This document shows, in pieces, positions 50,771 through 61,660 of a stretch of 64,000 bases of DNA (position 1 is its first letter; each line of letters starts with the position of its first letter). The notes under the pieces were generated by a model, which saw only the letters and a program-made list of their open reading frames with translations, made no database searches and was not told the origin of the DNA. The translations under genes were made by a program, and so were the position numbers. Origin of the DNA: Prorocentrum cordatum. Lineage: Eukaryota > Sar > Dinophyceae > Prorocentrales > Prorocentraceae. Location of the stretch: positions 472,513-536,512 of the forward strand of contig CAUYUJ010019615.1 of assembly GCA_963575745.1 (NCBI GenBank), read 5' to 3'.

Positions 50771-52369
50771 TGGGCGGAGGCTCCGCTCGGCGCTGGGGTG
50801 GTCGGCGGCGCCCCCCGGCGGCGAGCGGGGGCGGGGCCTGCCGCGCCCCGCGAGGGCCGCTGGGGCCACCCGGGAGCGCGTCGGCAGCGCGGGGCCCGGG
50901 GAGCCCCAGCGGCGCTGGGGCGAAGTGCCCCGCGAGGGCGTCGCCGAAGCTCCGAGCTGCGGCCGGTGATGCTCCAAGGGGGCCCCGCCCGAAAATTCCG
51001 GGGCCCCCCTTTTCCTTCCCTCCCCTCTCCACCAGAACTGTGGTGGGGGGGGCGTCCAGTTGTGCATGCGGGGCCGCACAAGTCTCCCCCTTCCCAGAAA
51101 CAAGCGCCCAGAACTCCCCGAAGGCGCCGCCAGCTGTTCTGGGGCAGCCGCCAAGATTCCCAAACGCCCGAAGCCAACTTTTCACAGCGCTAGCGCCCAA
51201 GTTCCGCATGGATTTCTACCCCGCCCAACCGTTCAACCAAACAAATCATAATTAGCGGCCTGAAGTAGGTTGTTGTTCGATCCCTCACGCGCAGTGTGCC
51301 CCCCAGGGTCATCGAATCTGAGCGCACATTCCAGCGTTGGTTTGCGGCTTTCGCCCCCTTGAACCTTGAACCTCTTTGAACCCCCCGCGCCTTCTTTTGC
51401 TCCGCCCCCATGGCGACGGGTTTTCCCGACGAGCTCCCCCAGGAGGTACCCGCCACCACGAGCTCCCCACGCCACCCGACGAGATCCCTCAGGACGTTTT
51501 CACGACGAGCTCCCCCGTGGTCGTCTTAGGGTTGGCGCGCTTCCATTTTCTGCGCGCGTCCTTCGGAAATCGCCCTCTCCCGCGTTGCCGCTCGGCTTGT
51601 TCCAGCTCCCATGCGTCTCCAAGACAACTAGCTGCCGCCCGGAATCTTGTGGAGGAAGCCTCGGAACCATCGGATGCCGGCCCAGGGAGGCCCGCGGGCT
51701 CCAAGATGTCCCTATGGATGGCCCGGCGGAGCCCGAGAAGCCTCCACAGGGCGCTCCAGGAGGAATGGGGTGATGCCCTCAACAGACAGCAATGGAAAAT
51801 ACACGTCTACCGTCATGGATTCCGAGCGGTAACGTTACAGTACCGTTTTTAATACATGCTCCGCGTGCGGATCATGTATAAAACATGCGGGGATTTAGTA
51901 TTAAAACAACGATGAGTGCATACATAACTTTATTCATACATTAATCATGTAGTAATAATCCCAAAGTTTTAAAGAGCCTGTGTATAACAATTGCCTTGTA
52001 TTCTGAACCGTTCTTTTTACGAAGCCAGCGCGGTGCAGCCCGCGCGGCGCAAGTTCTCAGCCTCCAGCGAGCAGGGGGCCCGCGCCATCGTGGATCCTTT
52101 TCGGGACTGTCCGGGGCCTCCCCAGGCTGTCTCTGGCTGGGGTCTGCGGGGGGGCCCGACCAGACCCACGAGGAGGGCCCTGCGAGGGCGTCCAACAGTC
52201 GCCGAGCGCGTGCCACTACTCGCGAAGTGCCTACTCGCAAACGTCCGAACAAAACACCTGTCCGCTTTGATGCCATTTCTCGTACATCCCCCACGGGGGA
52301 TCCAGGCCATTTGCGAGTAGTTACTTTGCAAGTAGTGGAACGCGCTCGTCAAGACAGGGCCCTCAGCGA
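50771..52369. other. No gene supported
   Basis: GC-rich to about 51850, then an A/T-rich stretch to 52010 with a small palindrome at 51851-51880 (atacatgctccgc / gcggatcatgtat). No recognisable coding. Confidence 0.35.
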
Positions 52370-52870
52370 TATGGTACCAAGGGCTCTTCGTGTTATCTCG
52401 CTCGGGGCCTTGCGGGCCCTTCTGGGACCCCTTCGTGCCCTTCCTTGGAACTCATTCGGGGACTTGGCGCCCAGCAGGGCCGTGTTAGTGGCCCGGGGGG
52501 GCGCCGAGAAAACCCGCGAGGGCCCAGAGAGGGCTTTCAAGGCGGCCCTCGACGTGTCATAGCAAGGGCTCTTGGTATGATCTCGTTGGGGCAATTTGAG
52601 TGTCTTCTTGAGGCTCTCTCGGGGCTTCAGGTGCCCCCCGGGCCGTATTCGGGGCCAGAGGACGGCCCCGACAATGCCCGCGGAGGCCCCGAGAGGGCTC
52701 AAAAGGGCCCCGGAGTAGAAAGTGGGCTCTTGGTGCGAGATCATCGTTGGCTTTTCGGGGGTCCCTGTTGGGGAGCCGTTTGGGGCCAAATTGGAGCTCT
52801 CTTGGGATTTTCTGGGGCCCTCTCGGGCCGCCCTCTGGGGGTGCCCAGTCGAGATTCGCGTGGCCATTCA
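52370..52870 (+). repeat. Three diverged ~165-190 bp units of TCTTGGGGCC type
   Basis: agggctcttcgtgttatctcgctc (52380), agggctcttggtatgatctcgttg (52565) and gggctcttggtgcgagatcatcg (52724) mark the units. Each continues with gggccctct-type words. Confidence 0.7.
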
Positions 52871-53309
52871 GGTCTCCGGACGGTCGCGGACAGCCGACTG
52901 CTTCAATGGCACGTGCCTGGTTCCTCCCCCATTGTCCTTTCAATTGCCTGCCTTCTGCTCCCCTTTCTATCTACCCCCGCGCCAACTTACCCCGTCCGCT
53001 TCCTTCCTCTACTCGTGGAAGGCCGCGCCGTTTGATTTGCCAGCGCGCAGCCCTGGAAAGTGCAACCCAGTTCCCCAGGTCCTTCGTAGGCTTGGGGATG
53101 GTGGCAGTTTCCAAGCTCCGAGTCTGCGCGGGCAGAAGACAGAAGTTGCCCCGCCTCCGTGCCTTTTGCATGGTGCTGTTTTGCCAGTGCTCTCGCTGTA
53201 GTTCTGAACCAGGCATCGCACAGGCCATGCCAGTGTCGGCTCAGTTTTCCATATACAAACCTGGCACGCACGCCTTTGCAAGCTCGGGCCTTCCTCATGC
53301 GACGCGATT

Positions 53310-53456
53310 GTGGTGTGTGTGTGTGTGTGTGTGTGCGTGTGCGTGTGCGTGTGCGTGTGCGTGTGCGTGTGCGTCTGTGTGTGCGTGCGTGTGTGTGTTT
53401 GTGTGTGTGTGTGTGTCTGTGTGTGTGTGTGTTTGCGTGTGTGTGTGTGTGTCGAA
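53310..53456 (+). repeat. (TG)n / (TGCG)n microsatellite
   Basis: tgtgtgtg and gtgcgtgc blocks. Confidence 0.95.
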
Positions 53457-53593
53457 CGCGCAAAGCGCCAAAGCACGTCGTGGATGATGCGTTGGTGTCG
53501 CTTGCGCCGCGATGGTGAGCGATGGCATGGTGAGTCGAGTGCATGGGCGATGTGCAGTGCGATAGGAAGGGCGGCCACGCCCTCGTCTGTCGT

Positions 53594-53735
53594 TCGTCCT
53601 GGCATCGCTCGGACATGTGTATTTTTGTTCCTCGGCGAGGACCCTTGAGGACCATCCTGGACCATCGAGCAAAAAAAAGCACGCACGAAACCGAAACATG
53701 CACGGGAAATGGACGTCCGAGCGACGGCAAGTCGT
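53594..53735. mobile_element. MITE family H, copy 2, with 4-bp target-site duplication
   Basis: The element is 53598-53731 (134 bp). TIRs are CCTGGCATCGCTCGGACAT and, from the other end, CTTGCCGTCGCTCGGACGT. TCGT lies on both sides (53594-53597, 53732-53735). The interior is about 88% identical to copy 1 by eye (gaggaccatcctggaccatcg, acgcacgaaaccgaaacatg). Confidence 0.85.
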
Positions 53736-53862
53736 TCCCATCGAGTTATTTCTCCAGTCGCGCGGTGGTGCCAGCCTCGCTGGGCGCGCGTGTGCTCTCT
53801 CTGGCGGTTCTGCGGAGAACATGTGGCGCGAGCTCGATTCTTCAGCAATTGCAGTGTTATGA

Positions 53863-54512
53863 TTGAGGGAAAGCGGCTGGGCGGCTATGGTTCCGTCGGG
53901 GAGGGCGCCACGACCATCCCCAGAGGTTTCCTGGTCGTGCGCCAGGGGTCTACACCGAGCGAACAAGTGCGCGACGTCTGCACGAAGGCGGCGGGTTCGA
54001 GAGCGAGTGGAACGCCACGTGCTGTGCAACAGAGATCGGCGACGTCGGAGGTCTCGACGTCGCCGAGAGCCACGAGAGCAACAAAAACTAGATCGTGCCA
54101 GGAGCGCAAGCAGCGACTACACGAGCGCCCCCCTGTGATCCGCGGCCCCCGTCTGCAGGGACCCCGCGTCGGGCGGCGGGGGGCCCGCGTCGCACATCGA
54201 CCTGGCGCAGGCCCAGACGTCTTAACGCCTGGTGCGAACAAACGCCAGGGCGGAGGTGTTCGTTCGCCGCTGTCGGCCTCTGGGGGCCTCCACGCCTCGA
54301 GGCCGTCAGAGTTAGTGCCCAGGACGGGCGAACGCTGCCCTGGGGAGTGGATCGGGCTTCCCCAGGTCGCCTGCGGGGGAGCGAAGATCGTCGCGCTTCC
54401 CGCGTCGCGGTCTGCAGCCAGAGCGGCTGCCCGTCTCCAGGGGGCGGCGCAGGGGCGCGAGCGCCGCGAAGGTAATCGGGCACCGCGGGGCGGGATGCGC
54501 GAAGTCAGTTGA
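53863..54512 (+). other. Open frame of ~217 codons, unrecognised
   Basis: Part of a longer frame open from 53709. From the codon at 53863 it encodes a Gly-rich start (GKRLGGYGSVGEGA) and an Arg/Gly/Pro-rich remainder. The stretch 54265-54350 is a family D-like repeat, and minus frames are open as well. I do not consider it established coding. Confidence 0.15.
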
Positions 54513-54544
54513 CCTTGGGACTCCTGGGGACTCAGGCCCCAATG

Positions 54545-54665
54545 ATTTCTTCACGGCGTGGACCCCCGCTGAATCCCTTCCCCCGGGGGGCTTGGCGTTT
54601 CATCCCGAGTCGTTTTTGGGCGGTCTCGGGGCCCGGCGATGGCCCCGAGAGGCCGACCTCCCGTG
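54545..54665 (-). mobile_element. Dispersed element family D copy
   Basis: Reverse orientation: cccttcccccggggggcttggcgtttcatcccgagtcgtttttgggcggtctcggggcccggcgatggcc. Confidence 0.65.
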
Positions 54666-55064
54666 GTAATTCTTTCGGGACGCGAGGGGTCAGGGGATGA
54701 GGAAGGCTCGACTTGGTGACCTAGGGACGTCTGGTCCGAGGCAGGAGAGTTATCCATAACCGCTGCCTGGGGGAGCGAGCTTCGGGGACCTCGGCAGGCG
54801 GTTGAATATGACGGGTCCAGACCCCAAGGGGGCCTGACTACAGCCGCACCCGCAGCCCGTTGGGGTCCCAGGCGGTCGGTCCCCGCGGCAGTGTGCATGG
54901 GTAAGTCCGCGACACGCGCTCCAGGGACTCGGGACGAAGAGGGCTCGCGCGCGCGCGCTGCGGCCGTGCCACAGGCGGCGATGAGCATGAGCGTCCGGCG
55001 GCACTACCAGCCCAGCGGCGTGCCCGGCGGAGCGGGGCCATCTCTGTTGCGCGCGGGGCGGGCC

Positions 55065-55186
55065 GTTTTTTTTGCCGCGTGCGGCCTCCGGGGGCCCTCG
55101 CCGGGCCCCAGGACCGTGAGCAGACGAGCCCAGATCGAAAGCCGGTCCCAGGGAATGGGTCGAGACTTCCAGGGTCGACTAGACGT
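55065..55186 (+). mobile_element. Dispersed element family D copy
   Basis: gcggcctccgggggccctcgccgggccccaggaccgtgagcagacgagcccagatcgaaagccggtcccagggaatgggtcgagactt. Confidence 0.7.
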
Positions 55187-55350
55187 AAGAGTGACTTTTC
55201 GCCGGAGTGACCCTTGGTGCGGACACAGATGGGCCCTCAGATCGGTGAAAACGAAGCGGTAGCAGCGGCTTGCGCGCCCAGGTTTGGTCTCCGCGCGGCC
55301 CCCAAAAAGCCGCTTACCAAAGGTCACTCTTACCCAGGGTCACTCTTGCG
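55187..55350. mobile_element. TIR element family L (AAGAGTGAC ends)
   Basis: The left arm aagagtgactttt...ggagtgacccttggt is mirrored by accaaaggtcactcttacc...ggtcactctt on the right, about 37 bp per arm with an ~88-bp spacer. A single arm recurs at 55858-55897. No target-site duplication is evident. Confidence 0.6.
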
Positions 55351-55394
55351 TGTAACCGACACGGGCCCGCGTGGCGAACAAGATCTCGACATCG

Positions 55395-55610
55395 GGGGTT
55401 TGGGCCTCGATCCGGTTCGATGCCGACTCGATGTCATGTCCGGCCAGCCCGATCCGACTCGATTCCGATGTTTCGTTGATCTGATGCTGCCCGAAGTCCG
55501 CCTGGCGCTGTTGTGCATCCTGGCGCGGCCGCTCCGACTTGATCTCGGCTCCTCTTCGAGGCAGCCCGATCCGACGCGCATTTCGATCCGAGCGGTTTTC
55601 GCGACTCGGT
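55395..55610 (+). mobile_element. Dispersed ~210-bp repeat G, copy 3
   Basis: Full-length relative of 45990-46200, with gttgtgcatcctggcgcggcc and gatccgacgcgcatttcgatccg. Confidence 0.75.
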
Positions 55611-55937
55611 GCGCCAGCACTGCCAGCACTGTCTCGCGCGCCTGGGCTTGACCTGATTTGACCCCCCGCTCCTGAGATCCAGGCGTTTCATTATGTTCCC
55701 GCCCTGCGTTTCCGCCCGGTTTCGGGCGCTGGGGCCTTTACGGATCGATCCAGCTGGAGAAATGCCGCAGACCAATGGGATCGAGGTGTCGGCCCGTGAT
55801 GATTCTCGCTACTGAGCCTGTTGCAGTTCGTCGGATCTCAGGGGCGGCACCCTACTGCGCACCAAAGGTCACTCTTGCCCAGGGGCACTCTTTCGGGCAG
55901 CCGACGGCAGCAGAAGTCGAACAGCAAGAGCCGGCAC

Positions 55938-56075
55938 GACGCATTTTCCGAGGTCGGCGCGGATGTCTTGGGCCAGCGCCCGACGCTCCTGGAGGTGCTT
56001 CAGGCAACAGCGCTGGGTGCTACGGGGGTCAAGCGCCCACCCGAGAAATCAGTGCGGGCCTTCGAAAGTTGAGGC
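55938..56075. mobile_element. Hairpin element F, copy 4
   Basis: Left arm ttccgaggtcggcgcggat then gggccagcgcccg; right arm gtcaagcgccc then cagtgcgggccttcgaa. The flank gttgaggcttatg matches copy 1. Confidence 0.5.
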
Positions 56076-56354
56076 TTATGCAGATTACTGCTCCTTCACG
56101 AGAGGTCGTTGGCGGCGTCGCTGAAGGGTCGCCTGGAAACTGCTGAGCCGAACAGCCGGGAAGTGCGACGTGTCGAGTGTTGGAGAAGCCGTCCCCCATT
56201 TTGGTCGTCCCCTATTCGGGTCTGATCTGCTCGTCCCACGACCGCGTTTTTTCGAAATGCTCTCGTTGGCTCGGTGGGGCGCACCTCGAAGAGACGTGGC
56301 CTTGGCATGGGCTCCTGAAGGGGTCCAGAGATCGATGTTGAGCGGAGTTGGGTT

Positions 56355-56600
56355 GGAGGTCGTCGTCGTCGTCGTCGTCATCGTCGTTCTTCTCTTCGTC
56401 GTCAGGAGGAGGAGGAAGAGGAGGAGGAGGAAAAGGAGGAGGGCGAGGGGATCAGGTGAAAGAGGGTAGGAGGGATAGAGGAGGGGCGGGATGAGGGAAC
56501 GAGGGAGTGAGGAAAGGATGCTAAAGTGGAGGATGAGGAGGAGGAGGAGGATGAGGAGGAGGAGGAGGAGAAGGAGGAGGGGGAGTGAGGGGGAGGGACA
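56355..56600. repeat. (GTC)n then GGA-rich stretch
   Basis: gtcgtcgtc at 56359-56383, then gag/gga units to 56600. A further purine-rich part runs to about 56745. Confidence 0.85.
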
Positions 56601-56745
56601 ATGCACGGGAGGGCGGACGGAGTGGGAGGGCGGAGGGAGATGGATGAGGAGGGAGGGGGGAGGAGCGACGGCGGGAAGGACTGGGTAAGAGGGGCAAGGA
56701 GGAGGGAAGAAGGAAGAAGGAAGGAGGAAGGAGGAAGGGCTGGAG

Positions 56746-57730
56746 GCAGAAGAGGCTGTGATTCCGTTCTGCTGTGATAGCGGGTTTGGCCCACGGGAGG
56801 CGGAAACATCCCGTCATGTGCGCACTTCGCCCGTGGGGCTTGCGGGCCAGCGCGACAGGGAGGCTGACCCGTCGTCCTCCAAGAGGGAGAGAGGAGGGAG
56901 TGGGAAGCAGGGAGGAGAGCAGTGGAAGGTGGACTAAGGACGGAAGCGGAGGAGTTGGCGAGCAGGGGATCAGGATGGAGGGGACCTAGTACCTAGTCCA
57001 GGGGCCCGCGTGGTGCGAAGCACGGCGACGCATGCGCACCAGTACATACACCGACACAGCTGGCAGGAAGGCGGCTGGACGGTTCGTGAGACCGTCAATA
57101 TGATGCGCCGACAGGTGTGGAAAAACAACGTGTAACAATGTGTGATGCACAATCTGGCAGATCAGGTACCAGTCGAGCGATTCAATTCACATGCGGACCG
57201 CGCTTGTCTCTCGAGAGGTCGCGACACCGCCGGCTCGTCCCGTCGATGGGGCCTCTTAGGGACCTCTCTGTGCTGTGGGTGCCGTCTTGGGCCGCGCTTG
57301 GGCTACTCCGTGGGTGCTTCCCCGGGGTCTTCGGGGGCTATCTCCCGGGGCGGACAGAACCCCCACCCTGACACGTTGTTGTGAATTGTCTGTTTTAGGT
57401 TTTCGAGAGGGCGCCGCGGCCTTCATTTTCCAGGCTTGCGCCCGCCAGGTTTGGGCCCGAGGTCGTTTTCACTAAACCACGTTTTACCAAAGGGGTTCTG
57501 TCCATCCCCGATATCTTTGGGCGCGGCCTTGGGCCGCCTGGGCGCCGAGCGGACTGAGCCGCGGCGAAGAGGGCCCGCGAGAGGGCGAAGAGCACGAGAG
57601 GGAGACCAAACATGGGAGGCTGGCGACGACGGCGAACACGACCGCCAGACCTGGTCAGAATTTCGGGCGTGGCGACCAGAGCGTCCGCGTAGCGCGCCAT
57701 GGAGGAAGGGTGGCCCGAGGGAAGCGGGTT
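56746..57730. other. No gene supported
   Basis: Mixed sequence. The 57460-57510 part (cgttttcactaaaccacg...ttaccaaagggg) relates to 2290-2350. Confidence 0.3.
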
Positions 57731-57734
57731 CTCA

Positions 57735-57840
57735 ACCTCGGGGCATTCCCGAGGACCAGTTCTTCATCCCGAGCCGTTCTTAGACGGCCCTGGAGTGCCC
57801 CAGGGGCCCGAAAGTGGCGGGAAATTCCCAGAGTTTTCTC
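57735..57840 (-). mobile_element. Dispersed element family D copy
   Basis: Reverse orientation: gaccagttcttcatcccgagccgttcttagacggccctggagtgccccaggggcccgaaa. Confidence 0.6.
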
Positions 57841-58084
57841 CTACGACAAGACGTCACTGCAATTTACATGGCCGAGCACATTCCCATTTAGATCCTTCCG
57901 CGAAGAATCTTCTGCCAGTCTGGCGGGCGGGCCCAGGATTTGGCCTTGTGTTGAAGCATCCTTCGGAAGATCTGGACGGTGCGACTGTTCACGATGTCGC
58001 TTGTCAGTCCGTCAAACTCGTATCGTTCCACACGCTGACTTTTTTTAGGACCAGTTTTCTTCACACGGCTAAGGACACACGCAC

Positions 58085-58290
58085 GCAACACGCACACACG
58101 TACACACATACATTCATATTGTATGTATATATGCATGCATGTATGTATGTTTGCCAGTCTGCCTGTATGTAACATACAGACAGACAGGCAGACATACATA
58201 CATGCATGCATACATGCATACATACATACTTATTTACTTACATCCATACAGGCAGACCTACTCATGTATGTATATATATACATGTGTTCC
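58085..58290. repeat. CATA/CATG microsatellite with a 39-bp-arm palindrome
   Basis: Arms 58132-58170 and 58172-58210 match in about 36 of 39 positions around a single base. This is a near-perfect cruciform-forming site inside the microsatellite. Its sequence type matches the 33.1-34.0 kb array. Confidence 0.8.
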
Positions 58291-59260
58291 TCCGACGCGC
58301 CATTGAGTACAACCAGTGGATGCACGACGGGGGTTACCCTCAGAGCAAACTGGTTCTCCTGCGACACGGTGTAGTTGCTTTGGAACCCCCAGAAGACCGC
58401 GCATAGGTGGCAACAGGGCAGAAGAGCCAGGTTTGCATACAAACACACGCACGTACGCACACACATACACACATACACACGCACACACACGAGTATGCAA
58501 CTCGTGGGAAATTGAATTCACCATCTGCGCTGGTATATCCGTGGTCGGGAACCAGCCTGATCTGGCAGAATATTGTTGGATATGATTTTACGCCAAGCTT
58601 ATGCAGGCACTAATCAATACTATGGCCCCTTAATCTGGCGTGCTAGTCCTTGGTCGTTCGTATGAAGACCCGCCAGACTTTCTGCCAACGACACGCGCAC
58701 ACACACACACACACACTGTTTGAGGCGGCACCCTAATGCGGGGGGCACAGCGGGTGCGGAGCTGAAGCCGATCGGTCGAAGAGGAGAGACGGACTAGGAG
58801 AGGCGGCGGCAGGTGCGACAAGAGCGGGGACATACACACGCACACACGCACACACATTTTCGAAGTCAGCGGCGCAGAGGAGCCTTAGGCGCGGTCAACT
58901 GATGTAGGTGTGCATTGCGACCGAACTTGGTCTGCACGCGCAGTCAAAGATACGAACACCAACGCGCAGTCAAGGATACGTGCACCATTGCAGTGCGTGA
59001 GGGATGATGAAAAGAAACAGATAAGCACAGTAAATAGCAAAGAGTGGGTGGTGTATCGACCCCAACCACGATTGCAGAGAATGGGTGGTGTATTGATGGG
59101 ACTGTAAACCCAAAAGCGCAGTCTGGTGAAAGTCAAGGCCAAGAGTCGCCGACAGATGATGACCCCAAAAGCTTGCAGCGGCCAGAACCTGAGGGGCGCG
59201 ATAGACCGACTCAAGGTAGCCTGAAACGTCGGTACACATTGCAAGTTTAAAGCTGCCAGA
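58291..59260. other. No gene supported
   Basis: Contains (CA)n at 58440-58492 and 58694-58718, and a duplicated word at 58945/58962 (acgcgcagtcaa(a/g)gatacg) and 59041/59080 (agagtgggtggtgta and agaatgggtggtgta). No coding was recognised. Confidence 0.4.
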
Positions 59261-59265
59261 CCGGC

Positions 59266-59267
59266 CG

Positions 59268-59298
<31 letters not shown>

Positions 59299-59394
59299 TC
59301 CACACACCCACGCACACTCTTTCACAAACACACGCACACACACACACGCACACACACACACACACGCACACGCACCCACGCACACACGCACACA

Positions 59395-59432
<38 letters not shown>

Positions 59433-59452
59433 TACACACACACACACTGCTT
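59266..59452 (+). repeat. (CA)n microsatellite
   Basis: acacac with gcacgc variants. Confidence 0.95.
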
Positions 59453-59849
59453 GGCGTTGCGGCCACGCGCGCGGCTGTGTCAGCGCACGAGGCGGGAGGA
59501 CCAGGGATCCGCCCATAGGGGTTCAACCTGGTCACTCGCGCGAGGGCGCGAGGGAAATGGGGTGATGGGGGAGAGAGGGGGTGAGTGGCGGCAAGTGGAG
59601 GTGAAGTGCAGTGCGGGGGGCAAGAAGGGCGCAGCGCGGAAGAGCAACGGCACACCGATAGGGTGAAGGGCATACATTCACACACAAACGCGCAACATTC
59701 GAAACAACAGCAACAGCAACAACAACAACAATAATTGTTGTACTGTTCGCTCTTACTGGCACGCGTGTAACCCTCGATACCCGCCCACTTCGTCTTCGAT
59801 TGCACCCCCTTTCGGGGGGAACCTTTTCTTTGTCGGCCACTGACTGAAG

Positions 59850-60275
59850 TGCGAAGAGTTCTCGAGCGAGGGCGCAGTTCCTGAGTTCGGGGGCCTCTCT
59901 GGCCAGGGGCTCTCGGAAGACCTACCGAGAAATATCGAACTGGAGCCCTTGTCGCCGTGTCTGGGCCTGCACCAACTTGCGTGAGTTTCGGGGTAGTCTC
60001 GAGCGAGAGCGCCGTTCCTGAGTTCGGGGGCCTTCTTGGCCATGGGCTCGCGGAGTAAACCGTGAGGAGTTATCGAGCAGGAGCCCTTGTCGTCGTGGCT
60101 GGGCCTCCGCCAACTTAATAGAATTGCGGGAAGTCTCGAGCGAAAGCGCCGTTCCTGAGTTAGGGGACCTCTCTGGCCAGGGTGTCCCGGGGTAAAATGT
60201 GAGGAAATATCGAGCGGGAGCCGTTGTTGTCGTAGCTGGGCCTCCAAGGGCCCAGATTTAGGCTCAAGCCAACGC
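59850..60275 (+). repeat. ~137-bp tandem array, three units
   Basis: gtctcgagcgagagcgccgttcctgag or a variant starts units at about 59856, 59994 and 60132. Each continues through ctctggccagggg, gagcccttgtcgtcgtg and gctgggcct. Confidence 0.85.
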
Positions 60276-60361
60276 TCGAGCGAGAGCTTCGTTTCAGAGA
60301 ACATGTAGCCGGCGTCGAAGCGAGAGCGCGCGGAACCGTTTCCGGAGATCAGTGAATAAGA

Positions 60362-60431
60362 ATTCGACAACAGTTACAACAACAGCAGCAGCAGCAAGCA
60401 ACAATAACATTACCAACAACAACACCAGCAC

Positions 60432-60462
<31 letters not shown>

Positions 60463-60515
60463 GACGACAACCACAACAACAACAACGACAACAACAGCCA
60501 ACAACAATCCCAGAC
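60362..60515 (+). repeat. (AAC)n microsatellite
   Basis: acaacaacaac with cagcag and gac interruptions. A smaller one lies at 59699-59732. Confidence 0.95.
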
Positions 60516-60940
60516 ATCCGACACTGTGTTTTTTTTCAATGCGCGGCCCCAAAAGGTCCCGACACCCTTCCTTGTGTGCAGTTTTGCGTCCCAGACCCAT
60601 TTCTGATGGCCCCGTGGCCCAAAAGCGGCACCAGAGGACCGAAGTCCAGGAAAACACTTTTGGATGACAAAATTGCATCGTTGGTGATGCGCGCGCGCGC
60701 ATTGAGTTGTCGCAGCGCTGGCGGTTGTTCAGCGCGAGGGAGCTTTTGGCAAACTTCTTGCTTCGCGGTCGGTTGGTCCAACACAGCGAGGGCATTAGCA
60801 GGATGCGCTAAGCTAATGACCGCTGAATTTGTGCCGATGGGGGCCGCCGACAAGCGGTTGACGGGTGCAGGAAAAAGCCGAAGCCGTGCACGTGGGGGGG
60901 AATGCGTGGGAATCTGGAAAACGGGGCGCGCGCAAACATA
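60516..60940. other. Unassigned, open frames on both strands
   Basis: Plus (60576-60941) and minus (60536-60853) frames overlap. The stretch is free of repeats and lower in GC, so it may hold a fragment of a gene, but I recognise nothing. Confidence 0.25.
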
Positions 60941-60942
60941 GA

Positions 60943-61113
60943 CATCAGGCGTCCCAATTTTTTCGAGACACGGGCCCCCGACAACTTCTCCAGGACAGGT
61001 TTTTCATCCTGAGTCGTTTTGTTGACGGTGCCGAGGCCCAGCAGGGTCCCCGATGGGCCTAAAACGATGACGCGTCTCCGCCTCGAGATATCTTCGAGAC
61101 GCCCGATGTCTGG
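60943..61113 (-). mobile_element. Dispersed element family D, full-length with ends
   Basis: Ends gacatcaggcgtc and gacgcccgatgtc are inverted repeats. The interior in reverse orientation reads ttctccaggacaggtttttcatcctgagtcgttttgttgacggtgccgaggcccagcagggtcccc. This copy shows the family is a ~165-bp TIR element. Confidence 0.75.
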
Positions 61114-61439
61114 GAGTGTCGCGTGATGGGCCAATTGTCCACCACCCTTACCACAGGTAGGACGGGGGAGACGGGAGGATGTCCTCCTCCCTCTCCTGCC
61201 TGTGGCAGTGCTGGTGGAGAATCTGCCCATCATCGCATGCTGGGCTTCACGCGCGCACTTGCAGTTTCTGGCTGCGCCGGCGAAAGCGCAGGCGCGCCGA
61301 GTGCGGAGCCGGCTGGGCCGCGCCGCGCGGCGCGGGGCGCGCGAGGGGCGGGCGGCGAGGCACAGGGCGGCCGCGGGGGCGGAGAAGTCGGGAGCCCCGA
61401 GAGGCGGGGGGGGGGTCAGCCAGAGCGCCGGGTCGTGCA

Positions 61440-61660
61440 AGATCTTGCAGAGCCAGGGCTGCATCGACCCGGGCTAGGGTTAAGTCGGGCACGTCCCTCT
61501 ACAGGGGGAAAATGTTTGAAAACCGTGGCAACAAAAAGATGGGTACGATTTTTTGATATTTTTGTTGACTATTTCTGGGTTGTTTCTATGATGTTTCACG
61601 TTGCGGCCAAAATCCGCCTGTAGGAGGGCATGCCCGACCTCAGGCTAGGCCGCAGGATCC
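61440..61660. mobile_element. TIR element family K, copy 3, best preserved
   Basis: The left arm ctagggttaagtcgggcacgtccctctacaggggg is mirrored by the right arm ccgcctgtaggagggcatgcccgacctcaggctag. The outer parts tgcaagatcttgcag and ctgcaggatcctgca are related too. The core (61518-61600) is A/T-rich. Confidence 0.7.

Noticed and set aside
53863-53960. Protein-kinase-like glycine loop (LGGYGSVGEG)
   Set aside because: No other kinase motif follows in any frame, so the resemblance is taken as chance.
55395-55610. tRNA gene or clear tRNA-derived SINE
   Set aside because: A ggttcgat-like word is present but no matching A box or cloverleaf can be drawn.
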